Part shown: positions 7,969 through 16,309 of the stretch, one piece after another
Position numbering within the stretch: position 1 is the first letter of the stretch
Layout of the letters: each line of letters starts with the position of its first letter
Assembly: GCA_963767285.1 (NCBI GenBank)
Contig: CAVYDJ010000002.1
Span: 992,001-1,056,000 of the forward strand
DNA: 64,000 bases
Reading direction: 5' to 3'
Source: WHSW01 sp963767285
GTDB taxonomy: Bacteria > Actinomycetota > Thermoleophilia > Solirubrobacterales > 70-9
Made by a program: the position numbers and the translations under genes
Notes under the pieces: generated by a model
Database searches by the model: none
Seen by the model: only the letters and a program-made list of their open reading frames with translations
What the model was told of the DNA's origin: nothing

Positions 7969-9306
7969 ATGTTCGACCAGCTCTCGGATCGCCTTCAGGA
8001 GACGCTCAGCGACGTCCGCAATCGCGGCAAGCTGACCGAGGCCGACGTCGACAAGGCGATGCGCGAGATCCGGCTTGCGCTGCTCGAGGCCGACGTCAAC
8101 TTCAAGGTCGTCAAGCAGTTCACCTCGCAGGTCAAGGAGCGCTGCCTGGGCGCCGGTGTCCTCGACGCCCTCAACCCGGGCCAGCAGGTGGTCAAGATCG
8201 TCGACGAGGAGCTCGCGACGCTGATGGGCGGCGCCGCCCGAGACCTCGCCTTCGCGTCCTCGGGCCCGACCGTGATTCTGATGTCCGGCCTGCAGGGATC
8301 GGGCAAGACGACCGCCTGCGCGAAGCTCGCCAAGCTCCTGGGAGACGAGGGCAAGAAGGTCGCCCTCGTCGCCTGCGACACCCAGCGCCCGGCGGCGGTC
8401 GAGCAGCTGGTGACGATGGGCAAGCGCAGCGGCGCGACCGTCTACGAGCAGGGGACCGAGCGCAGCCCGGTCGACATCGCGGAGTGGGCACTTGGCCAGG
8501 CCAAGACGAACGGCTTTGACGTGCTGATCGTCGACACGGCGGGCCGCCTGCACGTCGACGAGGAGCTGATGGAGGAGCTGGTCGCGATCCGCAAGGCCGT
8601 CAAGCCCCACGACATCCTCCTCGTCCTCGACGCGATGACCGGCCAGGACGCGGTCAACGTCGCCGAGAGCTTCGCCGAGCGGGTCGACTTCGACGGCGTC
8701 CTGCTGACCAAGCTCGACGGCGACGCCCGCGGCGGGGCCGCGCTCTCGGTCAAGGCGGTGACCGGAAAGCCGATCATGTACGCGTCGACCGGCGAGCGCA
8801 TCGAGCAGCTCGAGCGCTTCCACCCGGACCGCATGGCGCAGCGGATCCTCGGCATGGGCGACGTGCTGTCGCTGATCGAGAAGGCGGAGGAGGTCTCGGA
8901 TGCCGACCAGGCCGCCGAGCTCGAGCGCAAGATCCGCAAGCAGGAGTTCACGCTCGACGACTTCCTGGTCCAGATGCGCCAGGTCCGCAAGATGGGCCCG
9001 CTCACGAACGTGCTGGGAATGATGCCCGGCATGGGCAAGCAGATGAAGGCGCTGCGACAGGTCGACATGGACGACCGCGAGCTCGACCGCCTGGAGGCGA
9101 TCATCCTCTCGATGACGCCGGCCGAGCGCGCCAATCCGAGCCTGATCGACGGCTCGCGGCGCAAGCGGATCGCCCAGGGCTCCGGGACCACGATCCAGGC
9201 CGTCAATCAGCTCGTCAAGCAGTTCGGCCAGATGAAGAAGATGATGTCCCGCCTGGCGAGCGGCAAGATGCCCAACCCGGCCGAACTGATGAAGGGGATG
9301 CGGTAA
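7969..9306 (+). CDS. ffh: Signal recognition particle protein Ffh (SRP54)
   Basis: 445 aa. N domain (about 1-95), G domain with GLQGSGKTTACAKLAKLL (about 106), DTQRPAAVEQL, DTAGRLHVDEELMEEL and TKLDGDARGGAALS, then the methionine-rich M domain with MGPLTNVLGMMPGMGKQM and the RNA-contact stretch SRRKRIAQGSGTTIQAVNQL. It binds 4.5S RNA and signal sequences on nascent chains and docks with FtsY. It begins the block ffh-rpsP-khpA-trmD-rplS-lepB, which joins protein targeting to translation. Confidence 0.97.
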   Translation: MFDQLSDRLQETLSDVRNRGKLTEADVDKAMREIRLALLEADVNFKVVKQFTSQVKERCLGAGVLDALNPGQQVVKIVDEELATLMGGAARDLAFASSGPTVILMSGLQGSGKTTACAKLAKLLGDEGKKVALVACDTQRPAAVEQLVTMGKRSGATVYEQGTERSPVDIAEWALGQAKTNGFDVLIVDTAGRLHVDEELMEELVAIRKAVKPHDILLVLDAMTGQDAVNVAESFAERVDFDGVLLTKLDGDARGGAALSVKAVTGKPIMYASTGERIEQLERFHPDRMAQRILGMGDVLSLIEKAEEVSDADQAAELERKIRKQEFTLDDFLVQMRQVRKMGPLTNVLGMMPGMGKQMKALRQVDMDDRELDRLEAIILSMTPAERANPSLIDGSRRKRIAQGSGTTIQAVNQLVKQFGQMKKMMSRLASGKMPNPAELMKGMR

Positions 9307-9339
9307 TCCGGGCGCCTGCCCGCTAACCTCTCGCGCCGC

Positions 9340-9591
9340 ATGGTCCGTATTCGATTGAGAAGGGTGGGTTCGCGCAAGAACCCGATCTGGCGCGTCGTCG
9401 TCGCCGACAAGCGCTCGCCGCGCGACGGTCGGACGATCGAGACGATCGGCCACTACAACCCCCAGACCGATCCCTCCGTGATCGTGATCGACGAGGAGCG
9501 CGCGCGCCACTGGCTGGACCACGGCGCGCAGCCGACCCGCACGGTCGCGACGTTGCTGCGGACCAAGGGGATCCAGGCCTCGGGCACCTAG
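9340..9591 (+). CDS. rpsP: 30S ribosomal protein S16
   Basis: 83 aa, typical length. It starts MVRIRLRRVGSRKNPIWRVVVADKRSPRDG, here given in parts: MVRIRLRRVGSRKNP is the S16 signature and VADKRSPRDGR the conserved loop. It ends with ARHWLDHGAQPTRTVATLL. S16 is an early-assembly protein of the small subunit. It is 33 bp after ffh and 13 bp before the KH gene. Confidence 0.96.
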   Translation: MVRIRLRRVGSRKNPIWRVVVADKRSPRDGRTIETIGHYNPQTDPSVIVIDEERARHWLDHGAQPTRTVATLLRTKGIQASGT

Positions 9592-9604
9592 CCCCGGCGG
9601 CCTG

Positions 9605-9844
9605 ATGCGCGACCTGGTCGAGTACGTCGTTCGCTCGCTCGTCGCCGAGCCCGACGCCGTCCGCGTCGAGGAGATCGAAGAGCACGACGGCACCCTGCTG
9701 GAGGTCCACGTCGCCGACGACGACCTCGGCCGTGTCATCGGCAAGGACGGTCGCGTCGCGAACGCGATCCGCACACTCGCCAAGGCGTCGGCCACCGCAC
9801 AGGACGCGGGCCGGGTCATGGTCGAGATCGTCGAAGACGACTGA
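9605..9844 (+). CDS. khpA: KH-domain RNA-binding protein KhpA
   Basis: 79 aa with a single KH fold. The GxxG loop is VIGKDGRVANAIRTL (about residues 42-56). In other bacteria KhpA works with KhpB as an RNA chaperone influencing cell division and sRNA action; that role is inferred here. It sits between rpsP and trmD, where rimM would normally also be found; only 42 bp separate its stop from trmD, so rimM is absent from this locus. Confidence 0.92.
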   Translation: MRDLVEYVVRSLVAEPDAVRVEEIEEHDGTLLEVHVADDDLGRVIGKDGRVANAIRTLAKASATAQDAGRVMVEIVEDD

Positions 9845-9886
9845 GAAAATGTCCGCCGGCTACGCCGTCGGGCTTGCGAGGTTCCC

Positions 9887-10549
9887 ATGCGGATAGACGT
9901 CTTCACTCTGTTTCCCGAGTGGTTCGGGTGGTTCGCCGAGCAGCGGCATGTCAGCAACGCGCTCGAGCTCGGCTCCGAGTTGCGCACGTTCAACTATCGC
10001 GATTCGTCGACGCTGAGCGGGCGCGTGGTCGACGACACGCCGTACGGCGGCGGGGCGGGGATGGTGCTGCGGGTCGACATCGTCGACCAGGCGCTGCGCG
10101 ACGCCTACGGCGACGATCGGCCGGCTCGCAAGATCCTGCTGGCGCCCTCTGGCCGACAGCTCGATGACGCGCTGGCGAGCGAGCTGGCGGCCGAGGAGCA
10201 CATCGCGCTGCTCTGCGGTCGCTACGAGGGCGTCGACCACCGCGTCCGCGAGCACCTCGTCGACGACGCGGTCTCGATCGGGCCGTACGTGCTCTCGGGC
10301 GGCGAGCTGGCCGCGATGGTCGTGGCTGACGCGGCGCTGCGCAAGCTTCCCGGCGCCCTGGGCCATGCCGACAGCGCGCTCGAGGAGTCGTTTTCGGAGG
10401 CGCTCGAGGGCGGGCCGGAGTACCCGCACTACACGCGCCCGGCCAGCTACCGCGGCTGGGATGTGCCCGAGGTCCTGCTCTCGGGAGACCACGCGCGGGT
10501 GCGCGAATGGCGACTCGAGCGCAGCCGCGAGGCGTCGCGCGGTACTTAG
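9887..10549 (+). CDS. trmD: tRNA (guanine-N1)-methyltransferase TrmD
   Basis: 220 aa. TrmD methylates G37 of tRNAs with SAM, preventing +1 frameshifts. The trefoil-knot SAM site is visible as LLCGRYEGVDHRV and VSIGPYVLSGGELAAM. The N-terminus MRIDVFTLFPEWF and the DDTPYGGGAGMVLRV loop are standard. It is slightly short at the C-terminus relative to E. coli (255 aa), as in many actinobacteria. Next gene is rplS, after a 70-bp gap with a hairpin. Confidence 0.96.
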   Translation: MRIDVFTLFPEWFGWFAEQRHVSNALELGSELRTFNYRDSSTLSGRVVDDTPYGGGAGMVLRVDIVDQALRDAYGDDRPARKILLAPSGRQLDDALASELAAEEHIALLCGRYEGVDHRVREHLVDDAVSIGPYVLSGGELAAMVVADAALRKLPGALGHADSALEESFSEALEGGPEYPHYTRPASYRGWDVPEVLLSGDHARVREWRLERSREASRGT

Positions 10550-10587
10550 CTCGGGTTCAGGAAGGAGTTGTCTACTATCTGACGCCC

Positions 10588-10616
10588 GCGCGGGGCCGAA
10601 CGGCGCCGCGCTTTTT
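10588..10616 (+). terminator. GC hairpin plus U-tract immediately upstream of rplS (terminator or attenuator)
   Basis: Stem GCGCGG (10588-10593) pairs with CCGCGC (10606-10611), with an inner GCCG-AA-CGGC hairpin, followed at once by TTTTT (10612-10616). The rplS ATG is only three bases after the T run. Shape fits an intrinsic terminator or an L19-type regulatory leader. A strong GGAAGGAG lies more than 50 bases before the ATG, and no good Shine-Dalgarno is adjacent to it. Confidence 0.55.
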
Positions 10617-10619
10617 CTG

Positions 10620-11282
10620 ATGAGCACGATCATTGAGAGCATTGAGCAGCGCCAGCTGAAGCGGGTACCGCGCTTTGCGGCCGGCGATCGCGTGCGGGTC
10701 CACTTCCAGGTCACCGAGGGCACGCGCAAGCGGACCCAGGTCTTCGAGGGCATCGTGATCGCACGCCGCGGGAGCGGCGCGCGCGAGACGTTCACGGTCC
10801 GCAAGCAGTCGTTCGGCGTCGGCGTCGAGCGAACCTTCCCGGTCCACTCGCCGAAGATCGAGCAGCTCGAGGTCGTGGCCCGCGGCGCCGTGCGCCGGGC
10901 GAAGCTCTACTACCTGCGCGGCCGGGTCGGCAAGCGCGCCCGCGTCGCCGAGCGTCGCTGGGGCATCGAGGACGACCTCGTGATGGCCGAAGCGGAGGAG
11001 CCGGTCGCGGTAGACGCCGAGGGCGCCGCCCAGGAGGAGGTCGAGCCCGAGCTCGTCGACGAGGACCCTGAAGGCGGGGAGAAGGAGGGCGAGGAGGCCG
11101 CCGAGGCTCCGGAGGCCGAGGCGGAGACTCCTGAAGCGGAGGAGCCCTCCGAGCCCGAGCCGGTCGCGGATGACGACGGCGGGGACGAGACTTCCACGGA
11201 CGAGGCGAGCGGGGATGAACCTGCGGATTCGCCCGAGCCGGAATCCGGCGGCGATGCCGAGGATTCCGAGGAAACCAGCTGA
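10620..11282 (+). CDS. rplS: 50S ribosomal protein L19 with a long acidic tail
   Basis: 220 aa; L19 is usually about 115. Residues 1-115 are ordinary L19 (RFAAGDRVRVHFQVTEG, TFTVRKQSFGVGVERTFPVH, AKLYYLRGRVGKRAR). The remaining 100 or so residues are almost only Glu, Asp, Ala, Pro, Ser and Gly and are surely disordered. L19 lies at the 30S-50S interface; the tail would project from the ribosome. The frame stays open far upstream inside trmD, but conserved sequence starts at ATG 10620. lepB follows after about 40 bp. Confidence 0.93.
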   Translation: MSTIIESIEQRQLKRVPRFAAGDRVRVHFQVTEGTRKRTQVFEGIVIARRGSGARETFTVRKQSFGVGVERTFPVHSPKIEQLEVVARGAVRRAKLYYLRGRVGKRARVAERRWGIEDDLVMAEAEEPVAVDAEGAAQEEVEPELVDEDPEGGEKEGEEAAEAPEAEAETPEAEEPSEPEPVADDDGGDETSTDEASGDEPADSPEPESGGDAEDSEETS

Positions 11283-11323
11283 TCCCGAAGCCGACAACGG
11301 GGCGCGGCGCGGTCGTCGAGCTC

Positions 11324-11890
11324 GTGGTGATCGTCGCCCTGGCGATCGGGCTCGCGCTCGGGATCCAGGCCTTCGTCGTCAAGCCGTACCAGATCCCCTC
11401 CGAGTCGATGGAGCCGACGCTCGACGTCGGCCAGCGCGTGCTGGTCAACCGGGTCTTCACGCGGCTCGGCTCCGACCCGGCGCCGGGTGACATCGTCGTC
11501 TTCCATCCGCCCCACGGGGCCGTCACCGGCGATAAGTGCGGCGCCCCGAAGCCCCGCCAGGCGTGCGACACGCCGACCGAGGAGATGGCTGAGGAGAACT
11601 TCATCAAGCGGGTGGTGGCCGTCGGCGGGGACGAGCTCTACATCAAGGATGGAATCCCGATCGTGAACGGCGAGCCGTTCGAGGGCGACTGGGAAATTCG
11701 CGCATGTAACGGCCTCGGCGGGTGCGACTTCCGGCAGCCGATCACCATCCCGCCCGATCACTACTTCATGATGGGCGACAACCGTGGAGCCAGCGACGAC
11801 AGCCGCTACTGGGGACCCGTCCCCCGAGACTGGATCATCGGCGAGGCCTTCTTCACCTACTGGCCGCCGGACCGCATCGGCTTCCTCTAA
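11324..11890 (+). CDS. lepB: Signal peptidase I
   Basis: 188 aa from GTG 11324. One N-terminal membrane helix (VIVALAIGLALGIQAFVV) leads directly into box B, IPSESMEPTL (catalytic Ser). The Lys of the Ser-Lys dyad lies in NFIKRVVAVGGDELYI (about residue 93), and box E is MGDNRGASDDSRYWGPVP. It removes signal peptides from the many secreted proteins of this window. Only GTG or TTG starts are available close to the helix. Its 3' end is overlapped by the longest rnhB frame. It follows rplS, the usual actinobacterial order. Confidence 0.93.
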   Translation: MVIVALAIGLALGIQAFVVKPYQIPSESMEPTLDVGQRVLVNRVFTRLGSDPAPGDIVVFHPPHGAVTGDKCGAPKPRQACDTPTEEMAEENFIKRVVAVGGDELYIKDGIPIVNGEPFEGDWEIRACNGLGGCDFRQPITIPPDHYFMMGDNRGASDDSRYWGPVPRDWIIGEAFFTYWPPDRIGFL

Positions 11891-12569
11891 GCCCTCGGCG
11901 TCGGCGGTCAAGGCCGCGAAGCGCCGGCGCCGCCGGGCCGCGAAGCTGTTCAAGTTCGACCGCGAGCTCGGATGCCGGTTCGTCGCCGGCGCCGACGAGG
12001 CCGGGCGGGGCTCGCTCGCGGGCCCGCTGGTCGCGGCCGGGGTGCTGCTCGACTACGAGCGGCTGACGATGCGCGACCGCCGCGCGCTCGGGGACCTCGA
12101 CGACTCCAAGCAGCGCACCGCCGAGCAGCGCGAGACGCTCTACCCGGTCGTGATCCGCGCCGCCGCCAAGGTCGCGGTGACGATCCGGTGCGTGCGGGGG
12201 ATCGACGCGCGCGGCCTGCACGTCACCAACCTCGAGGCGCTCGCGCGCAGCCTCGAGCGGGTCGCCGTCCCGGGCGCGGTGTGCCTGAGCGACGGCTTCC
12301 CGCTCGGCGAGCGCTGCGCGGTCGAGCACCGGGCGGTGGTCGACGGCGACGCCCGCAGTGCCGCGATCGCCGCCGCCTCGGTGATCGCCAAGGTGACCCG
12401 CGACCGCTACATGCACCGGATTTCCGCGAACTACCCGGCCTACGAGTGGGCGGGCAACGTCGGCTACTCGACCCCGGAGCACCGCGCGGCGATCATCGCC
12501 AACGGACCCTCACCGCTCCACCGCCGCTCCTTCGCCTCGATCGCCTACTCCCAGCTCGAGCTCGGCTAG
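11784..12569 (+). CDS. rnhB: Ribonuclease HII
   Basis: RNase HII cuts RNA at RNA-DNA junctions, for example misincorporated ribonucleotides. Catalytic Asp-Glu pair is in VAGADEAGRGSLAGPLVAAG; other acids are in CLSDGFPL and VDGDARSAAIAAASVIAKV. The only ATG/GTG/TTG-type start before the core is GTG 11784, which overlaps lepB by 107 bp and gives an Arg/Ser-rich N-terminal extension. A rare CTG start at 11946 would give a normal-length enzyme. The C-terminal stop overlaps the convergent YraN gene by 4 bp. Confidence 0.9.
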   Translation: MEPATTAATGDPSPETGSSARPSSPTGRRTASASSKPSASAVKAAKRRRRRAAKLFKFDRELGCRFVAGADEAGRGSLAGPLVAAGVLLDYERLTMRDRRALGDLDDSKQRTAEQRETLYPVVIRAAAKVAVTIRCVRGIDARGLHVTNLEALARSLERVAVPGAVCLSDGFPLGERCAVEHRAVVDGDARSAAIAAASVIAKVTRDRYMHRISANYPAYEWAGNVGYSTPEHRAAIIANGPSPLHRRSFASIAYSQLELG

Positions 12570-12952
12570 AACGCGGCGCGGAGGTGCTCGTACTCGGTGA
12601 CGCGGCCGGCGTCGTCGAGGCGGAGGCCGACGACGTCGAAGCGCAGCGAACGGTGGCGGGGGACGTCGTAGCCGCGGGCGCGCAGCCACGCCGACGCCAA
12701 CGCCCGCAGCTTTGTCTGCTTCCGGTGCCCAACCGCAAGCGCCGGCACCTCCGGCCCCATCACCGAGCCGGTCCGCCGTGCCTTGACCTCCACGAACACC
12801 AATGCGTCTCCATCGACCCCGATGAGATCGATCTCCCCCCGCACGTCACTCGGACGAGCATTCCGCGCCACGATCACCCACCCCTCTCGCTGAAGACGTC
12901 CTGTCACCAACTCTTCGGCCTGGCGCCCGAGGTTCTGTCGCGCAACGGTCAT
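12566..12952 (-). CDS. YraN/UPF0102 family endonuclease-like protein
   Basis: 128 aa from ATG 12952. It shows the UPF0102 pattern: LGRQAEELVTGRLQREGW, ARNARPSDVRGEIDLIGVDGD and LVFVEVKARRTG, the last being the Asp...Glu-x-Lys nuclease core of the restriction-endonuclease-like fold. Function is not established; it is often near rnhB, comM and dprA, as here, suggesting a DNA-processing role. It is convergent with rnhB and divergent from comM, so it breaks the rightward run. Confidence 0.88.
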   Translation of the reverse strand: MTVARQNLGRQAEELVTGRLQREGWVIVARNARPSDVRGEIDLIGVDGDALVFVEVKARRTGSVMGPEVPALAVGHRKQTKLRALASAWLRARGYDVPRHRSLRFDVVGLRLDDAGRVTEYEHLRAAF

Positions 12953-13058
12953 CCGCCTGCACGCTAAGTCGGGCGAGCGCACCCGTTGCTCGTCGATCGG
13001 GTCGAAGTTGTGACGTTTCGCGCGCCACCGGCGAAATCCGCGCTCATAGCTTGGCCCA

Positions 13059-14543
13059 ATGCTCGCCACCGCCCGCACCTTCACCCTGCTCGGGATCGAC
13101 CCGCGCGAGATCCGGGTCGAGGTCGACGTCCGCCAGGGGCTGCCGGCGTTCACCCTGGTTGGCCTGCCGGATGCCGCCGTCCGCGAGTCTCGCGAGCGGG
13201 TCCGTGCGGCGCTCTCCAACTCCGGTTTCGAGTTCCCGCAGAAGCGGATCACCGCCAACCTGGCTCCCGCCGACCTGCGCAAGGCGGGCCCGGGGTTCGA
13301 CCTCGCGATCGCCGCCGCGGTGCTCGCCGCGACCGGCCAGCTCGACGCGGCGGCCCTCGGGGACGTGGCGCTCGCCGGCGAGCTCGCCCTCGACGGGTCG
13401 ATCCGGCCCGTCCCGGGGACGCTCGCGATGGCGGAGAGCGCCGAGCGGGCGGGGATCCGGGCGATCGTCGTCGCGGCGGGCTGCGGGGGCGAGGCGGCCG
13501 TGATTGCCCCCGGGCGGGTGATTCCGGTCGAGCGCTTGGAGCAGCTGCAGACCCTGGGCGGGGAGGAGGAGCCGGGCTCCCCGCCCCCGGCCGCACTGAA
13601 CGGACACGCCGACCACCCGCTTCCCGACCTGGCGGATCTCCGCGGGCAGGCCGGGCTGCGCCGGGCGCTCGAGGTGGCGGCCGCCGGCGGACACAGCCTG
13701 CTCGTGACCGGTCCCCCGGGTGCGGGCAAGTCGATGGCCGCCCGGCGCCTGCCGTCGATCCTCCCGCCGCTCGAAGGCGCCGAGGTGATGGAGGCCGCCC
13801 GGGTGGCCAGTGCCTGCGGCCGGCCCGTCGAGCCCGTCCTGGCCGGGCGGCGCCCGTTCCGCGCCCCTCACCACACGATCTCGACCGCCGGCCTGATCGG
13901 CGGCGGCAATCCGCCGCGCCCCGGCGAGGCGACGTTGGCGCACGCCGGAGTCCTGTTCTTGGACGAGCTGCCCGAGTTCGGGCGCGGCGCGCTCGAGGCG
14001 CTCCGTCAGCCGCTCGAGGACGGGTCGGTGCGAATCGCGCGGGCGCGCTACGCGATCGAGTTGCCGTGCCGGTTCCAGCTCCTGGCGGCCGCCAACCCAT
14101 GTCCGTGCGGGCGCGGCCCCGGATCCGGCCAATGCACGTGCGATTCGGCGGCCCTGCGGGGATACGAAGCTCGGCTGAGCGCCGCGCTCGCCGACAGGAT
14201 CGACATCTCGCTGCTCGTCGGCCAGCCGGACCCAGGCGCCCTCACGAGCCCGGGACAGCCATCGGCGGCGGTCCGCGACCGGGTGCTGGCCGCGCGCGAG
14301 CGCCAGCGGGCCCGCGGCGCGGACGGGTGGGCGAACGCGCGCGTGCCGGGATCCGAGATCGAGGTCGGCGCGCCGGTGGAGCGGTTGCTGATCGAGGCCG
14401 GGCTCGCGGGCAGCCTGAGCGGCCGCGGCCGCGAACGGGTGGTGCGGCTGGCGCGCACGATCGCGGATCTCGACGGTCGCGACCCGATCGGGATCGAGCA
14501 CGTCGAGGAGGCGCTCTCGCTGCGCCGGCGAGGCGCGCGATGA
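13059..14543 (+). CDS. comM: ComM/YifB family AAA+ ATPase (Mg-chelatase-like)
   Basis: 494 aa. N-terminal Lon-like ChlI domain (FTLVGLPDAAVRESRERVRA, ITANLAPADLRKAGPGFDL) precedes the AAA+ domain with Walker A VTGPPGAGKSMAARRLPSI, HHTISTAGLIGGG, Walker B GVLFLDELPEF and a cysteine cluster AANPCPCG...C. In Vibrio and Haemophilus ComM is a branch-migration helicase that helps integrate transformed DNA. It overlaps dprA by 4 bp, supporting a shared role in DNA uptake or recombination. Confidence 0.95.
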   Translation: MLATARTFTLLGIDPREIRVEVDVRQGLPAFTLVGLPDAAVRESRERVRAALSNSGFEFPQKRITANLAPADLRKAGPGFDLAIAAAVLAATGQLDAAALGDVALAGELALDGSIRPVPGTLAMAESAERAGIRAIVVAAGCGGEAAVIAPGRVIPVERLEQLQTLGGEEEPGSPPPAALNGHADHPLPDLADLRGQAGLRRALEVAAAGGHSLLVTGPPGAGKSMAARRLPSILPPLEGAEVMEAARVASACGRPVEPVLAGRRPFRAPHHTISTAGLIGGGNPPRPGEATLAHAGVLFLDELPEFGRGALEALRQPLEDGSVRIARARYAIELPCRFQLLAAANPCPCGRGPGSGQCTCDSAALRGYEARLSAALADRIDISLLVGQPDPGALTSPGQPSAAVRDRVLAARERQRARGADGWANARVPGSEIEVGAPVERLLIEAGLAGSLSGRGRERVVRLARTIADLDGRDPIGIEHVEEALSLRRRGAR

Positions 14544-15472
14544 GCGAGGTGTGGCGGATCGGTCGCGACGAGCCGGACTATCCGCCCGCGCTGCTGAACC
14601 TGCGGCGGTGCGACCAACCGCTGGTGCACGGTGTGGGCGACCGTGGCGCCCTGCTGCGGCTGCACCACGAGCCAGCCGTCACGATCGTGGGGGCTCGGCG
14701 CGCGAGCTCGTACGGACTGCGCGTCGCCGAGGCCCTGGCGCGTGACCTGGCGCTGGCCGGCGTGCCGGTGATCAGCGGGATGGCGCTCGGCGTCGACTCG
14801 GCCGCACACCGCGGCGCGCTGGCCGGCGGCGGCATCACGGTCGCCGTCCTGGCCGGCGGGGCGGATCGCGCGTCGCCGCCGGGCAACGCCGAGCTGTACA
14901 CCCAGATCGCCGGATCGGGTGCGGTGATCTCAGAACACGCGCCGGGGACCCGGGTGGAGCCGTTCCACTTCGCCCACCGCAACCGCATCATGGCGGCGCT
15001 CGCGACGGTGGTCGTCGTGGTCGAGGCGGCGCAGCCATCAGGAACGCTGGTGACCGTCGAGAGGGCGCTCGAGCTCGGTCGCACCGTCGCGGCCGTCCCC
15101 GGGCAGCTCGGTGTTCGCGTTGCCGAGGGACCGAACGCCCTGATCCGCGACGGCGCCACCCTGGTGCGAGACGCCCGTGACGTGCTCGACCTGCTGTTCG
15201 GCGTGGGGGTCGAGCCGCCACCGGACGGTCCCGCGAAGCCGCCGCTGAAGGAGCTACCGGCGCCCCGCGCCGGGCCGCCCCTCGACGAGGAGCTCGCCGC
15301 GGTCCTGAGCCAGGTTGGATCGGGCCTGTCCACGCTGGACCGGATCGCGGCCATCAGCGGGCTCGAGGCGCGCCGTGTCGCGATCGCGCTCGCCCGGCTC
15401 GAGCGCGCGGGTTACGTTCGCGCCGAGGACCTGACGGGCTACGCGATCACGGGCCTGCGATCTCCCGAATAA
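14540..15472 (+). CDS. dprA: DNA-processing protein DprA (Smf)
   Basis: 310 aa. The Rossmann core has TIVGARRASSYGLRVAEALA, ISGMALGVDSAAHRGAL, VLAGGADRASPPGNAELY, HRNRIMAALATVVVVVEA and AVPGQLGVRVAEGPNALIRDGA, all DprA hallmarks. A C-terminal winged-helix-like domain (DRIAAISGLEARRVAIALARL, about 260-300) is present. DprA loads RecA on incoming single strands. The ATG overlaps the comM stop (ATGA). Confidence 0.95.
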   Translation: MSEVWRIGRDEPDYPPALLNLRRCDQPLVHGVGDRGALLRLHHEPAVTIVGARRASSYGLRVAEALARDLALAGVPVISGMALGVDSAAHRGALAGGGITVAVLAGGADRASPPGNAELYTQIAGSGAVISEHAPGTRVEPFHFAHRNRIMAALATVVVVVEAAQPSGTLVTVERALELGRTVAAVPGQLGVRVAEGPNALIRDGATLVRDARDVLDLLFGVGVEPPPDGPAKPPLKELPAPRAGPPLDEELAAVLSQVGSGLSTLDRIAAISGLEARRVAIALARLERAGYVRAEDLTGYAITGLRSPE

Positions 15473-15483
15473 CCTCAGGGGCG

Positions 15484-16287
15484 ATGTCGGACCGACGCGT
15501 TCCCGCCTGCCTTTCGATCGCCGGGTCGGACTCCGGCGGCGGCGCCGGGATCCAGGCCGACCTGAAGGCGTTCGCGCGCTGCGGCGTCCACGGGATGACC
15601 GCGATCACCGCGATCACCGCGCAGAACACCGAGGGCGTCGAGATGGTCGCCCCGGTTGAGCCCGCGATGATCGTCGCCCAGGTCCGCGCCGTCGCAACGG
15701 ATATCGGCGTCGACGCGGTCAAGGTGGGGATGCTCGCCGACGAGCCGACGATCGCGGCCGTGCTCGACGGGCTCGACCTGGTCGGGGACGTGCCGGTGGT
15801 GGTCGACCCGGTGATGATCGCCGAGAGTGGCGCGACCCTGCTCGATCCGAACGCCCGGGCGACGCTGATCGAGCGGGTGCTGCCGCGGGCCACGGTCCTG
15901 ACCCCGAACGTGCCGGAGGCGCGGGCGCTGTCGGGGCTCGGCGAGGGCGCGTCGGCGGTCCAGCTCGGTGAGTCGCTGCTCGGCCTCGGGCCGGACGCGG
16001 TGATCGTCACCGGCGGCCACGCCGAGGACGGCGCCGACGTGCTCGTCGACCCTTCCGGGTCGCTGCGGATCGAGGGCCCGCGATATCCCGACGGCGCGGC
16101 GCACGGCTCCGGGTGCACGCATTCCTCGGCGCTCGCCGCCTTCCTCGCCCACGGCGAGGAGCTACCGGACGCCGCCCGCTGGGCGCGCGAGATCGCCTCG
16201 GAGGCGGTCGGGCATGGGCTGCGTGACCTTGGCCGGGGTGCTGGGCCGGTCGACGTCTTCGGGATCGGTCGCTTGGCGCCGCGATGA
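15484..16287 (+). CDS. thiD: Hydroxymethylpyrimidine/phosphomethylpyrimidine kinase
   Basis: 267 aa of the ribokinase-like ThiD family, which phosphorylates HMP and HMP-P for thiamine synthesis. Seen: AGSDSGGGAGIQADLKAF at the N-terminus, ITAITAQNTEGVE, VVVDPVMIAESGATLL, LTPNVPEARAL and the active-site loop GAAHGSGCTHSSALAAF. It is 11 bp after dprA. No thiamine riboswitch or other thi genes are visible nearby, so it may serve salvage. Confidence 0.93.
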   Translation: MSDRRVPACLSIAGSDSGGGAGIQADLKAFARCGVHGMTAITAITAQNTEGVEMVAPVEPAMIVAQVRAVATDIGVDAVKVGMLADEPTIAAVLDGLDLVGDVPVVVDPVMIAESGATLLDPNARATLIERVLPRATVLTPNVPEARALSGLGEGASAVQLGESLLGLGPDAVIVTGGHAEDGADVLVDPSGSLRIEGPRYPDGAAHGSGCTHSSALAAFLAHGEELPDAARWAREIASEAVGHGLRDLGRGAGPVDVFGIGRLAPR

Positions 16288-16309
16288 AGCCGCGACATAA
16301 TCAACCCCG

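Noticed and set aside
10164..10619. N-terminal extension of L19 reaching into trmD
   Set aside because: The extension is a Ser/Arg-rich shadow of trmD; L19 homology begins exactly at 10620.
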